Shown piece after piece: positions 55,069-63,485 of a stretch of 64,000 nucleotides of DNA. The notes beneath the pieces were generated by a model. It was not told where the DNA came from. It did no database searches and was given only the letters and a program-made list of their open reading frames with translations. The position numbers were made by a program, and so were the translations under genes. This DNA is from Alicyclobacillus sp. SO9 (GTDB taxonomy: Bacteria > Bacillota > Bacilli > Alicyclobacillales > Alicyclobacillaceae), in the NCBI RefSeq assembly GCF_016406125.1, contig NZ_CP066339.1, positions 5,084,001 to 5,148,000 on the forward strand, written 5' to 3'. Position 1 is the first letter of the stretch, and every line of letters starts with the position of its first letter.

Positions 55069-55180
55069 AAACGCAAAGATAACCGATATAATTACGAGAA
55101 CTGTCGTCCCTTTAATCCTGCTCCCCTCCTCCTTGCTGCAGTCTACTGCCTTATAACGTCATAATCCAAAAAATCCCTCA

Positions 55181-55231
55181 CTGTATATTTATAGATCAAT
55201 TGCGCAAGTCCTTCTCCGACATGAACCCTCG
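55181..55231 (+). repeat. Dispersed intergenic repeat, copy 2
   Basis: CTGTATATTTATAGATCAAT, then GCGCAAGTCCTTCTCCGAC and ACCCTC; diverged relative to copies 1 and 3. Confidence 0.6.
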
Positions 55232-55324
55232 TTTGTTAAAGAAGATGTTCCATGTCTTCAGGGTGTGGCAATCTGATACGCTAATAAAAACTCCTTCATC
55301 TAGGGGCTGGGGAGTTGATATGTT

Positions 55325-55543
55325 GTGAGATGGCAAGAATTGACCACAATAATACTCTTCTGCATTTCTTGCGTCGTCTTAATCGCAGTATATTTCTATC
55401 TCAAGAAGAATGGGGAAGTTGGATTTTACTTACGCGAATGGAAATCTCATAAGAAAGTTTTATCACTGCTTATCCTATTGGTTGGAAGTCTCGTCGTCCA
55501 ACTTGTCTGGCAAGTTATTCTTGGAATTGAAAGTCTGAGCTAA
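55325..55543 (+). CDS. Small two-helix membrane protein
   Basis: 72 aa, GTG start with GGGGAG upstream. Helices LTTIILFCISCVVLIAVYFY and LSLLILLVGSLVVQLVWQVI with a basic middle (REWKSHKK). Only plus-strand gene of the block. No family recognised. Confidence 0.5.
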   Translation: MRWQELTTIILFCISCVVLIAVYFYLKKNGEVGFYLREWKSHKKVLSLLILLVGSLVVQLVWQVILGIESLS

Positions 55544-55644
55544 CTCCAAACGCTTCTGCCCCTTTAACGCACTATATCAAGACAGCGGAGTTTTGTATAA
55601 ATATTCTAATTAAATCAACAATTCCACTTGGCGTTTAATCAAGG

Positions 55645-56034
55645 TTATGTTATGGGCTTTTGATATATCTCCAGCTCTTTCAAGTCGATCACAAATCCTC
55701 CCGAGAGAAGAATATCAGAACCCAACAGTCCATTAATGCCCGGATGCTCGTCCAGATAAGCGAAGTCTAGATGTGCATTCAACATATGATACGAGTCAAA
55801 CTGAATATGATCCATCCGCTTTCTGAGAGCAGACTCCCGACCACCGATACCAGACATGAATACAAACTCATCTTCGTTTTTTGACGAAACATCTAATAAC
55901 TGAATGGCGTCCATGTCGATAATGGACTGAGCTGCTCCAGTATCTAGTACTAGATCGTGAATGGTTTCACTGATTCCTTCATGGGACACTACCAGAGATA
56001 CGAATAACAATCCATTTCGATATTCTATGTTCAT
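55645..56034 (-). CDS. Retropepsin-like aspartyl protease, module A
   Basis: 129 aa, single-domain clan AA protease that would act as a homodimer. Active-site motif LVLDTGAAQSII, flap GIGGRESALRKR, and the late hydrophobic-hydrophobic-Gly motif INGLLGSDIL followed by GGFVIDLKELEIYQ. No signal peptide, so cytoplasmic. It follows its small partner gene by 5 bp. Paralogues are at 60084 (frameshifted) and 61842. Substrate unknown; cleavage of the partner is a guess. Confidence 0.75.
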   Translation of the reverse strand: MNIEYRNGLLFVSLVVSHEGISETIHDLVLDTGAAQSIIDMDAIQLLDVSSKNEDEFVFMSGIGGRESALRKRMDHIQFDSYHMLNAHLDFAYLDEHPGINGLLGSDILLSGGFVIDLKELEIYQKPIT

Positions 56035-56039
56035 GGATG

Positions 56040-56279
56040 CTAGCCCCTTAAGTTGGGTTTGGAACGAATATGCATCACAATCTCAGGCTTGGAAGTATGG
56101 CAGATAAACTTATTACCTTTGCATTCGCGAAGTTCGTGCGATGCTTCTTTCCCATCCACTAAAGGACGAATTACAGCGACTTCTTCAACATGGACTTGTC
56201 CATCTTCAACGTAAGACTTAAGGTCTTCCATCAGTACGAACTGATTGGGGAAAATTTCACGTACCTCTGTCCACAACAT
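56040..56279 (-). CDS. Small partner protein of the aspartyl protease, module A
   Basis: 79 aa from ATG 56279; the conserved MLW start with GGTGA 5-7 nt upstream is shared by all three copies. Pattern MLWxxVRxxxPNxxV, then the conserved EVAVIRPL and a C-terminal CHTSKPEIVM-(x)n-P. No known fold or family recognised. Always the upstream gene of the pair. Confidence 0.65.
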   Translation of the reverse strand: MLWTEVREIFPNQFVLMEDLKSYVEDGQVHVEEVAVIRPLVDGKEASHELRECKGNKFICHTSKPEIVMHIRSKPNLRG

Positions 56280-56310
56280 CCCGCTCACCGTCCACTTTCA
56301 AGTTGTTCAT

Positions 56311-56319
56311 ATTGTACCA
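56311..56319 (-). promoter_or_regulatory. Extended -10 of protease module A
   Basis: TGGTACAAT on the minus strand, 32 bp before the partner start. The same TG(G/A)TACAAT element precedes the other two copies at nearly equal distance. No clear -35. Confidence 0.55.
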
Positions 56320-56390
56320 TTTCTAATAATTTGACAGGAGGTTTACGTCGCTAAACTGCCCAATACTGACAGGTCCCAGGAAACCCTTCA

Positions 56391-56425
56391 ATGTATATTT
56401 ATGTACAGATACGACCGAATCCTGT
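56391..56425 (+). repeat. Dispersed intergenic repeat, partial copy
   Basis: AACCCTTCAATGTATATTTA then TGTACAG and CGAATCCTG; matches the 5' half of copies 1 and 3 with the same orientation. Confidence 0.55.
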
Positions 56426-56436
56426 GCCAACCAATC

Positions 56437-57015
56437 CTACATTTGATCAGTCAGCTTTCCTATTGTCGAGCATTGAGGTGCATAGTAGAATCCGCCAGTT
56501 AAGTTAGTTACAACAGGTTGTTCCCCGTTAGAATTAATGTACTTTCCGTTCTTCTTGAAGTAGAAGCCGTGTGCCATTTCGCTGCCCAGAAATGATGCAT
56601 GATTTGTACCTACCGTGTATTGGTCAACCCAAACTTTTACCGCCTCACCAACAACAGGCTTCATCATTCCCTTGGCAGGGAGAGGATGCTTAAAGTATAT
56701 GGTAACAATTGAACCACTGGGATATGGAAGCTTTGGAGTTGGCGACCTCAGCGGTCCATTAGGCGTGATGTTACTTGTTTTGAGTTTAATCGCTTGGATA
56801 GCCGTGTCGACTCCCGTGATTTTCCCTTGAAGAAGAAAATCATCCGTTCCAACGTAACGCCAGTTCGTGGACGTTGAAGGTGTCGGCTCTACGGTTACGT
56901 TTTTAACGGGGGTCTGAGATGGAGCTTGCGTTGGTTGAGTAGAATTCGCCGCACATCCTGAGAAGAATAAGGTACCTATGAGTCCAACAATCGTTGATCC
57001 AATCGATTTATTCAC
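56437..57015 (-). CDS. Lipoprotein of unknown function
   Basis: 192 aa from GTG 57015, behind GGGGGGAATACA. Lipoprotein signal with lipobox LFFSGC, a Thr/Pro/Gln linker, then a beta-rich domain (DDFLLQGKITGVDTAIQAIKLKTSN, VGEAVKVWVDQYTVG) that looks like a small OB-like barrel. No family named. Confidence 0.7.
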   Translation of the reverse strand: MNKSIGSTIVGLIGTLFFSGCAANSTQPTQAPSQTPVKNVTVEPTPSTSTNWRYVGTDDFLLQGKITGVDTAIQAIKLKTSNITPNGPLRSPTPKLPYPSGSIVTIYFKHPLPAKGMMKPVVGEAVKVWVDQYTVGTNHASFLGSEMAHGFYFKKNGKYINSNGEQPVVTNLTGGFYYAPQCSTIGKLTDQM

Positions 57016-57275
57016 TGTATTCCCCCCTTCTATTGTCATAGACAGTGAGCCAAACAAAAACGTTACAGGAGGCAAACAAAGTGGGAATATCCTTCCTGCA
57101 AACGGGATGTCTCTCTCGAACATAGCTGCCCTTGTCCTACAGAACGTGGTAACTGCAGTAAGTGCATAATAATTCAGATGTCAAGAGGACAGGTCTTCAG
57201 GTTATGCCACCTATTTCTCGGTAGTGAAACCAGTAAAGGAAGAAGTCATACTAGCCTAATCTGTTTGACGGAATA

Positions 57276-57665
57276 TCATCTGCTAAGATTATCGGTTAGC
57301 TTTTCCAACGCACCTAATAATAAAGTCTGCATTGTTTCCAACTGCTCACCGGAAGGCTTTACATCGTCCGATGACATCAAGGTTTTATCCGTCCACCAAA
57401 CGGGGCCATGGACCTGGTCGCTGGCTCTGCGAGGGAACAGATGCCAATGCATATGGGAATCACCGTTACCAAGCAACTCGTAATTCAGCTTGTCTGGAAC
57501 AAAGGCGTTAAAAACGGCTTCCGCCACGAGACTCATTTCAGATAAAAATTTCAATTTAAAGTCTGCATCCAAATAGTGCAACTCTGTCTCGTGTCGCTTG
57601 CACAAAAATAACGTGTAGCCATGGAATAACTGATGATCTCCAGTAACTACATAACCCGTCTCCAA
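57276..57665 (-). CDS. HIT-family hydrolase, N-terminally truncated
   Basis: 129 aa. HIT motif NGDSHMHWHLFPRR (His-x-His-x-His) and GYTLFLCKRHETELHYL are clear; nucleotide hydrolase or transferase family. The usual N-terminal CPxC or similar segment is missing, and the TTG at 57665 has no ribosome site, so the gene probably lost its start. Sits next to a broken NUDIX gene. Confidence 0.7.
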   Translation of the reverse strand: METGYVVTGDHQLFHGYTLFLCKRHETELHYLDADFKLKFLSEMSLVAEAVFNAFVPDKLNYELLGNGDSHMHWHLFPRRASDQVHGPVWWTDKTLMSSDDVKPSGEQLETMQTLLLGALEKLTDNLSR

Positions 57666-57702
57666 TCATTTACTTTTACCGAAAGTAAGACGTTCTTAGA
57701 TT

Positions 57703-58044
57703 TTACTTACCCGTTGATAACAGAACCTGCTGGACATAGCGGTTGAGATAGACCACTTGTTTTTTTGCAAGCCAGTCTTGTAAAGCGCTCTCGGATTGAC
57801 CAAGGAAATACGGGGTTACTTCATTCGGAGAAAGAAAACCCATTCCAAGGGTTCGTCCCCCATCCATCCTAAGCCCCAAATTTCCATGTACCCGCCTGGA
57901 ATCCCCCAGTAGCCGTTGTCGGAACGCCTGTAAAGCAAGAGCCCAAGAGCCGGTCCTGCGCATCGAACATCGCAGCGCCACATGCTACATAATAATCTTT
58001 GTGTTACCCACCAAAGCACGAATATGTTGAATGTAATCAGGCAC
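57703..58044 (-). pseudogene. Broken NUDIX hydrolase gene
   Basis: Starts at GTG 58044 behind AGGAGCCTTGTAG as VPDYIQHIRALVGNTKIIM then stop; in the other frames follow LLLYRRSDNGYWGIPGGYMEIWG and FLSPNEVTPYFLGQSESALQDWL. The pieces are consecutive parts of a NUDIX hydrolase, but several frameshifts and the loss of the catalytic GX5EX7REUXEEXGU box make it inactive. Confidence 0.8.
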
Positions 58045-58211
58045 CTACAAGGCTCCTTTAAACAGCTTAAATCAATTATACAGTTTTCTGGAAACTAGTT
58101 GTTATTGCACTCTCCCCGAATGTCCAAGAATGGAGTCATGTGGTGCTTGAATATTCAATGCAGGACCGTATCAGCCATTTTGCTCTTTCGTTTCTCAATG
58201 TCGGAGAGCGG

Positions 58212-58571
58212 TCACTCTGGACGTTGTACTAGTCCCCATACGTTTTCAAACGGGTCTTTAAGCTGACATACCCAGACCTGGTCTACTCCAAAAGTTGGTC
58301 CCCGGAACTTGCTGCATCCATGAGATTCAAAATGAGCAATGGTCTTCTTAATGTCTGACACACGCCAGTATGTAACTTGTCCCGCTATGCCCGAAGAGTT
58401 CTTTTCATCGCTTGGATGCAATCCAACAGTGACATTCGCCAATCGAAAAGCACAATAACCTTCGTGGTCAAAATATGGTTCTAGTCCAAGCAACTCACCG
58501 TACCAACGCTTGGCTACTTGAACGTCAGGAACAAAAAAGAGCACTTCGTCGACTCCCCAAACACCATCCAT
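58212..58571 (-). CDS. VOC (glyoxalase/bleomycin-resistance) family protein
   Basis: 119 aa, ATG after GAGGAGTGGACTGA. One VOC module pair: VDEVLFFVPDVQVAKRWYGELLGLEPYF, CAFRLANVTVGLHP, YWRVSDIKKTIAHFESHGC, CQLKDPFENVWGLVQ. Small metal-binding or sequestering protein; substrate unknown. Confidence 0.85.
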   Translation of the reverse strand: MDGVWGVDEVLFFVPDVQVAKRWYGELLGLEPYFDHEGYCAFRLANVTVGLHPSDEKNSSGIAGQVTYWRVSDIKKTIAHFESHGCSKFRGPTFGVDQVWVCQLKDPFENVWGLVQRPE

Positions 58572-58633
58572 TCAGTCCACTCCTCGTTCCTGCATTCTTC
58601 TCTCGTTATTGAAACAACCTAGAAAATTCCTCG

Positions 58634-58683
58634 TCGTATATTTATGTACCGGCGGGCGCAAATCCTTCTTCGATATCAGCCCC
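58634..58683 (+). repeat. Dispersed intergenic repeat, copy 3
   Basis: CGTATATTTATGTACC, then GCGCAAATCCTTCTTCGAT and CAGCCCC; closest to copy 1 at 54505. Confidence 0.7.
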
Positions 58684-58697
58684 GTGAACCAAAAGGG

Positions 58698-59180
58698 CTA
58701 CCCTGTGCTATTGACCTCGGAAAGCTCAACCATTGACTTCATGTTTATATCTCTGTGTTTCGAAACCCCGTTGATCTTCCATGAGATATCAACCGTTTGA
58801 GGGAAACTTGCCTTATTGGGAGATGCTGACTTAATGTAAAATCCAAGAGAGCTTTGGTGTGCCATTTGTGGTGAAGTTACAGTCTTACTACCACACTGGA
58901 TAACCACGTCGGTTGCTGGCGAATTTCCGTTATATTGGATTTGAGCATCCATAACGAGGTTCTGTTGCTGTCTCCATAAATGCTTCGTAATAACTGTACC
59001 AGGTGCAAAGTAGACGACCCACTCAGAGGATGGTGGATGTTTTATTTGGTATGAGGCAACTTTAGCAGCAAATTTATTCAGATCAAGCTGAAATGGCAAA
59101 TTGGAGTTTCCGCATGCCGAAACCATTGGTACTACTAGCATCAACACTGAGAGAATGACAGTCATTTTTCTCACAAACAT
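58698..59180 (-). CDS. Lipoprotein of unknown function
   Basis: 160 aa. Lipobox MVSAC after a strong signal peptide (MFVRKMTVILSVLMLVVP), then a mixed domain (ITKHLWRQQQNLVMDAQIQYNG, QTVDISWKINGVSKHRDINM). AAGGAGGTGTCCGTGC upstream of ATG. No family recognised; similar in type to the lipoprotein at 56437 but not in sequence. Confidence 0.65.
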   Translation of the reverse strand: MFVRKMTVILSVLMLVVPMVSACGNSNLPFQLDLNKFAAKVASYQIKHPPSSEWVVYFAPGTVITKHLWRQQQNLVMDAQIQYNGNSPATDVVIQCGSKTVTSPQMAHQSSLGFYIKSASPNKASFPQTVDISWKINGVSKHRDINMKSMVELSEVNSTG

Positions 59181-59264
59181 GCACGGACACCTCCTTGGAA
59201 AATGATGTTGGCATCCTCAATACACTTTAGTCTAGTCGATTATTATGGTGAGATGTTATGTAGA

Positions 59265-60016
59265 ATAAGCCCGAGCCGACCCACCCTTGATGGGGCAGTT
59301 TGGCGCTCGGACTTTTCCCCGAACCGGACTTGCGACTTTAACCGCATCCGGCTCTCCATTTGAGATATTTCACACAGTGTTACTTGTGTGCCACGCGCAC
59401 CACGTTTCGATTCTCAAGTCTTAAAGACTTGAGCGATGGGAGAAAAGCGCAATCACTCCAGTACAGGAGTCCTACTTTGTCAATGCGTATGCACCTCAAA
59501 CTGGAACCCTTCGCCATGTAATGGGCGTTACCCATCTCAGACTACTACGATTCCTCCGCCCCGTCACATTCACATCAACGTAGCTGTCCATCCTTATCGG
59601 ACGAATGGGACGGTTCCCATGTTCACTATGTACTGTCTCGCTACCTTAGGTCGCCACTATACGCGGGGAAGATTCAGGGCGTTGCACCTCTATACTACCC
59701 TAACCACCGGCATGCCGGGTCATGATGCCAAATCCAAGGGCACCATGCTCATTCCACCCACCCGTATCATCCAACGATTTCGGGTGTTGCAGTTGACCAC
59801 GCTTCTGACATGACTTTGCTTTCGCTGACCATAGCAGTTCTGCGAGGCTAGCCCCGCATCTTGGGAGGTTGGTTCCCCCTCACGGGTACATTGTTAGATG
59901 GGCTTCAAACCCTGGGTCTGCTCAAACCCAACGCATGCCATCCTAGCCTTGGCGAGATGAGGTACTCGCCAACCACCGGAGTCGGTGGCTTCAATACATA
60001 GCGCCTCATGGCGCAC
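59265..60016 (-). mobile_element. ORF-less group II intron
   Basis: About 750 nt on the minus strand from GTGCGCC (60016) to about 59265. It has a canonical 34-nt domain V (59321-59354) and a following stem-loop usable as domain VI (CCGAGC ... GCTCGG, about 59270-59315). No reverse transcriptase frame of any length is inside. It either lost its ORF or relies on an enzyme in trans. The 3' end is approximate. Confidence 0.75.
59321..59354 (-). ncRNA. Group II intron domain V
   Basis: 34 nt with the catalytic AGC triad at the 5' side (GAGCCGGATGCGG), a loop region TTAAAG, and the closing CCGGTTC. Matches the domain V layout GAGCCG ... CGGUUC; the tetraloop UAAA in place of GAAA is slightly atypical. 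Confidence 0.8.
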
Positions 60017-60083
60017 TAGATTTTCCTGCCCTTTAGCGCAGCAAACTGGTCTTTAGGACAGTGAATAATAATTCGCCAGCGAA

Positions 60084-60469
60084 TTAAACATCCTGATAAA
60101 TCTCCATCTTTGCAAGATTGATAATGAAGTTCCCTGCGATCAAGAGATCCAATCCGATTAGACCATCAAGATCGACATCTAGTCGTCCAAAATCAACTTG
60201 AAATCCCTCACCAATGAAGTCACCGAATTGAACCTGATCAATCCGTTTTCTGTTGGCTACATCCCGCCCACCAATTCCAAATGCGGTGATAATCTGGTCA
60301 CCTACCTCGGGAACTACATCCAAAACATCCTCCACGGCATCTAGATTAACCCATGTATGTGTGCGGAGCCAGTATCAATAATTACGGATTGGAGTGTTAA
60401 GCTGTTGCCTCTGTGAGAAATGGTTAAGGGGGTTAAAAGAACGCCGTTGACGACGCTTAATTTCATCAT
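60084..60469 (-). pseudogene. Retropepsin-like aspartyl protease, module B, frameshifted
   Basis: Starts at ATG 60469 (or 60466) as MKLSVVNGVLLTPLTISHRG and VIIDTGSAH, then hits TAG. The rest (VNLDAVEDVLDVVPEVGDQ, GIGGRDVANRKRIDQV, DGLIGLDLLIAGNFIIN) continues in another frame from about 60350. The shift lies in the CA-rich run CACACATACATGG just after DTG. The start overlaps the partner's TGA. Probably inactive unless frameshifting is programmed. Confidence 0.75.
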
Positions 60470-60711
60470 CGGATTCCTCGAACCATCGGCTTGGTGACAA
60501 CATCCATTACAATCTTCTCATTGGACGTATGGTAAATGAATTTGTTCTGTTTTGCTTCCTTGAGTGCCTGCAGAGCTTCGCTAGAATCCATGAGGGGTCG
60601 GATAACGGCTACCTCGTCAATATGAATCTTTCCGTCCTCCATGTAAGACTGCAAATCTTCAAGATACACGAATTGGTTTGGGTATAATTGACGAACCTCC
60701 GACCACAACAT
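60466..60711 (-). CDS. Small partner protein of the aspartyl protease, module B
   Basis: 81 aa from ATG 60711 (MLWSEVRQLYPNQFV), GGTGA 7 nt upstream. About half identical to module A partner; conserved EVAVIRPL and FIYHTSNEKIVMDV. TGA overlaps the ATG of the protease gene. Confidence 0.65.
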   Translation of the reverse strand: MLWSEVRQLYPNQFVYLEDLQSYMEDGKIHIDEVAVIRPLMDSSEALQALKEAKQNKFIYHTSNEKIVMDVVTKPMVRGIR

Positions 60712-60745
60712 GTCATCATCACCGTCCACTGTTCTTGTTAACTCC

Positions 60746-60754
60746 ATTGTACCA
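60746..60754 (-). promoter_or_regulatory. Extended -10 of protease module B
   Basis: TGGTACAAT on the minus strand, 35 bp before the partner start; conserved with modules A and C. Confidence 0.55.
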
Positions 60755-60882
60755 TCTTAGTGGAATTAAATGGCTTCCTAGTGGGACATTCCTGCCCAAG
60801 AGGTCAATAACCGGGGGCAGACGACACTGAATATTCATTGAGAGATGACTTTCCCGTTGTGATACTTGCCTAAGTCCAAACA

Positions 60883-61341
60883 TTACAGAGGTTTTCGAAG
60901 TCTGGATTGCCATTGTAACCCTAATAAGAACAGCAGTGATGGGACAGCGGAAAAGGTAACTCCTGGACCGATGTCAGTTGTAAAGAAACCTTGGACTAGG
61001 TTCAATACCCCAGCTATGCCAGCAAAAGGTGCGCTGTATGCAAAATACAGCCCAAGTGGATTGACGCCATTTGTCGGAGTGAACGTAATGAGTATGCCAA
61101 TGATGAATGGAAGTATTAAAGACACGACATTCTTAACCGGTGAACCCGTGTCCTTCAAAACATACCTGCCGGTAACGACAAACAGTATCAAAGTAATGGC
61201 TAGCAATGGTACGAAAAATGCGAGTTGTGACTTTGAGTGCTGGTCAAACCTATAAATGTAGTTTGGTATTAGGTAAAGCATGTAGGTGACGACGCTAATG
61301 ACAACAGTCATCAAAAATGAAATTACATTGTTTTTTACCAC
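60883..61341 (-). CDS. Membrane protein with four predicted helices
   Basis: 152 aa, GTG start after GGGGGATGTT. Helices at about 8-25, 35-55, 68-88 and 95-118, ending in a basic tail (QSRLRKPL). Could be a small tetraspan membrane protein of unknown function. Confidence 0.6.
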   Translation of the reverse strand: MVKNNVISFLMTVVISVVTYMLYLIPNYIYRFDQHSKSQLAFFVPLLAITLILFVVTGRYVLKDTGSPVKNVVSLILPFIIGILITFTPTNGVNPLGLYFAYSAPFAGIAGVLNLVQGFFTTDIGPGVTFSAVPSLLFLLGLQWQSRLRKPL

Positions 61342-61506
61342 AACATCCCCCTATTTCATCCAATAATGGCATGACACCCACAGGGAGTCTAGCGGTTGAA
61401 ATTGCTGATCGACATTGAGTTAACCTGCCCATCACTTACAGAATTCAGAAAATTACTTGTGGAATGTTTATTCATGGAACAGCAGAAAATCCGTCCTATT
61501 TAAGGC

Positions 61507-61719
61507 TCAATGAAACATCCATTCGGTAGTCAAAAGAATCGCTACAAATGCCAAGAAGATCAAGATAGACCCGCTGTAAAATTTCGATGTAAACCCGGAC
61601 TTTTTGTCAGAAGTCTTTCCCCCCCATAGACTGGTTGCTAACAATCCCACTCCACTCATAAAGACAACGAAAAATAGTCCCATGACAAACGACCCTGTAA
61701 TCCCTATGGACATGCCCAC
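61507..61719 (-). CDS. Small two-helix membrane protein
   Basis: 70 aa, GTG start behind GGGGAAGGCGGTT. Helices GSFVMGLFFVVFMSGVGLLATSL and SGSILIFLAFVAILL. No family recognised. Confidence 0.5.
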   Translation of the reverse strand: MGMSIGITGSFVMGLFFVVFMSGVGLLATSLWGGKTSDKKSGFTSKFYSGSILIFLAFVAILLTTEWMFH

Positions 61720-61841
61720 AACCGCCTTCCCCGATTAACTCAGCTCTTCTGCCAATAAGTCCCATAAGACTACTCAGCATGAACTGCATATTCATTCACA
61801 AAAGTCGCGGTGTAACTAGACGCGTGCGCTAGTTCTATCGA

Positions 61842-62225
61842 TTATCCTTGTTTGTTTTGTTTAATTTCCAAAAGTCGTAAATCTACGACGAAACCTCCAG
61901 GACGAAGAATATCCAATCCAATAAGACCGTTGATTCCATCAATACGTCCGAAATCAAGCATGACCTCGCTAACGTGAACTCCGGCAAAGCGAATGCCATC
62001 AACACGTTTTCGAAAACTAAACTCCTCACCGCCCACGCCGTACATGCGTGATATCGGATCGGTCGGATTCGGATTGATATCAAGGAGTTCAACTGCATCG
62101 ACGTGAATAATTGACCGTACCGCCCCCGTATCGATGACTACATCTTCGATGGTCTGCCTGCGCTCGTTGTATATAATTTCGATGGGTGCCACAAGTAACC
62201 CACTTCGTAGTTCCTTAATTCGCAT
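61842..62225 (-). CDS. Retropepsin-like aspartyl protease, module C
   Basis: 127 aa, intact. DVVIDTGAVRSIIHVDAVELLDI (active site), YGVGGEEFSFRKRVDGIRF (flap region), INGLIGLDILRPGGFVVDLRLLEI. Overlaps the partner gene by 11 bp, so the two are tightly coupled. Confidence 0.75.
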   Translation of the reverse strand: MRIKELRSGLLVAPIEIIYNERRQTIEDVVIDTGAVRSIIHVDAVELLDINPNPTDPISRMYGVGGEEFSFRKRVDGIRFAGVHVSEVMLDFGRIDGINGLIGLDILRPGGFVVDLRLLEIKQNKQG

Positions 62226-62466
62226 GGTTAATTCTCAGAAGAGGATTGGGTAGAATCTCTATGACGATTTCAGGATTGACGGTATGGTAGACAAATGTGT
62301 TACCCGAGCATTGCATAAGCATTCTCTTGGCTTCCCTGCTACTGCTCAACGTCCGAATGACCGATACTTCCTCAACATGTTGTTTTCCACCCTTGATATG
62401 GGATCGTTCATTGGATACCATCACCCAGGTATTGGGATATAATTCACGGACTTTCGACCACAACAT
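62215..62466 (-). CDS. Small partner protein of the aspartyl protease, module C
   Basis: 83 aa from ATG 62466 (MLWSKVRELYPNTWV), GGTGA 5 nt upstream. Conserved VEEVSVIRTL and FVYHTVNPEIVIEI. More divergent than A and B. Confidence 0.65.
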   Translation of the reverse strand: MLWSKVRELYPNTWVMVSNERSHIKGGKQHVEEVSVIRTLSSSREAKRMLMQCSGNTFVYHTVNPEIVIEILPNPLLRINHAN

Positions 62467-62498
62467 CTCTATCACCGTCCACTGTTCTTGTTCTCTTC

Positions 62499-62507
62499 AT
62501 TGTATCA
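62499..62507 (-). promoter_or_regulatory. Extended -10 of protease module C
   Basis: TGATACAAT on the minus strand, 33 bp before the partner start; same position as in modules A and B. Confidence 0.5.
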
Positions 62508-62685
62508 TCTTGGAGGAAATAGATGACTCGTTAGCGGGGTTCCCTCTCCCAACATCGAAATTATTTTCGTTCTATCTTTACGTTTTTAGTAGAGTCGCTA
62601 TGGGGTTAAACTGCCCAAGTGTTCAACATTGGTATAACGGTTAAAACGTATATGTATGCAATAAAGACAGCAGCCCTTCGTCTTT

Positions 62686-63153
62686 TTAACCGGTCTTTGC
62701 AACTTTCAATATCTGGCGGATAGCTCCAAGGTGATATGCTGAGTGAGACAGTGAAGCCATTACTTCATTCGCAATTGCCTGGTTCCACTCAGTAGCATCA
62801 AGTGCCGAAATTAATGCCATATATTCCGAACGCAATTGCTCTTGAACTTCCACCCAGCTGCTCTCACCAACTGAGCTTGGTTCCCAACTCTTGTCCCAGT
62901 CCATTTTTGGATAAGTACCACTGCGTATGAATTCATTGGTGCCCCACATGTGGTAACGAATGTGGTTTGCATGCCCAGCTAGTGTTGTTCCATTAACCGA
63001 AGTTGATGCTTCTCGGTGAGATGCTCCTTTTAGAGCGCCGAATATCCCGGAGTCTGGTTTATTATTCGTAAACCAAGTCTCTTGAGGATTGGTGGGACCT
63101 TCGAAACCCTCTTTGAGCATTATCATTACTGCCTCTTGTAACGCTCCACTCAT
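62686..63153 (-). CDS. DinB-family protein
   Basis: 155 aa from ATG 63153 (GGGGCG upstream). Four-helix DinB/YfiT type: AGHANHIRYHMWGTNEFI and SLSHSAYHLGAIRQILKVA give the His ligands of the metal site. Possible metal- or thiol-dependent transferase; not the DNA polymerase DinB. Confidence 0.8.
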   Translation of the reverse strand: MSGALQEAVMIMLKEGFEGPTNPQETWFTNNKPDSGIFGALKGASHREASTSVNGTTLAGHANHIRYHMWGTNEFIRSGTYPKMDWDKSWEPSSVGESSWVEVQEQLRSEYMALISALDATEWNQAIANEVMASLSHSAYHLGAIRQILKVAKTG

Positions 63154-63485
63154 CTCATATTCGCCCCTTTTGAAACGTTTTTCCAATAACAATCATTACA
63201 ACCCTGTTCAAAAAACTGAAAACATCACTACTCAGTTCTTCTGCCCGTGTGTGCAACAGGCATCACCTGTCAACTCTGAATGTTTATGAAACTCACGGAG
63301 AACAACGTTTCCTCAGGATCAGCCACTGATGCGACATGAACATTGTCTGATGTCAGCGAAAATCACACAATCCTACGCACGCTTTATTTAATAAGCCCAC
63401 ACAACTTTGAGCCTGTTGCTATGAAGTTAAGAATTCTCATGGTAATTGGACGAAGAATTCTACGGCCACGTCGTGTTCGTAATTC

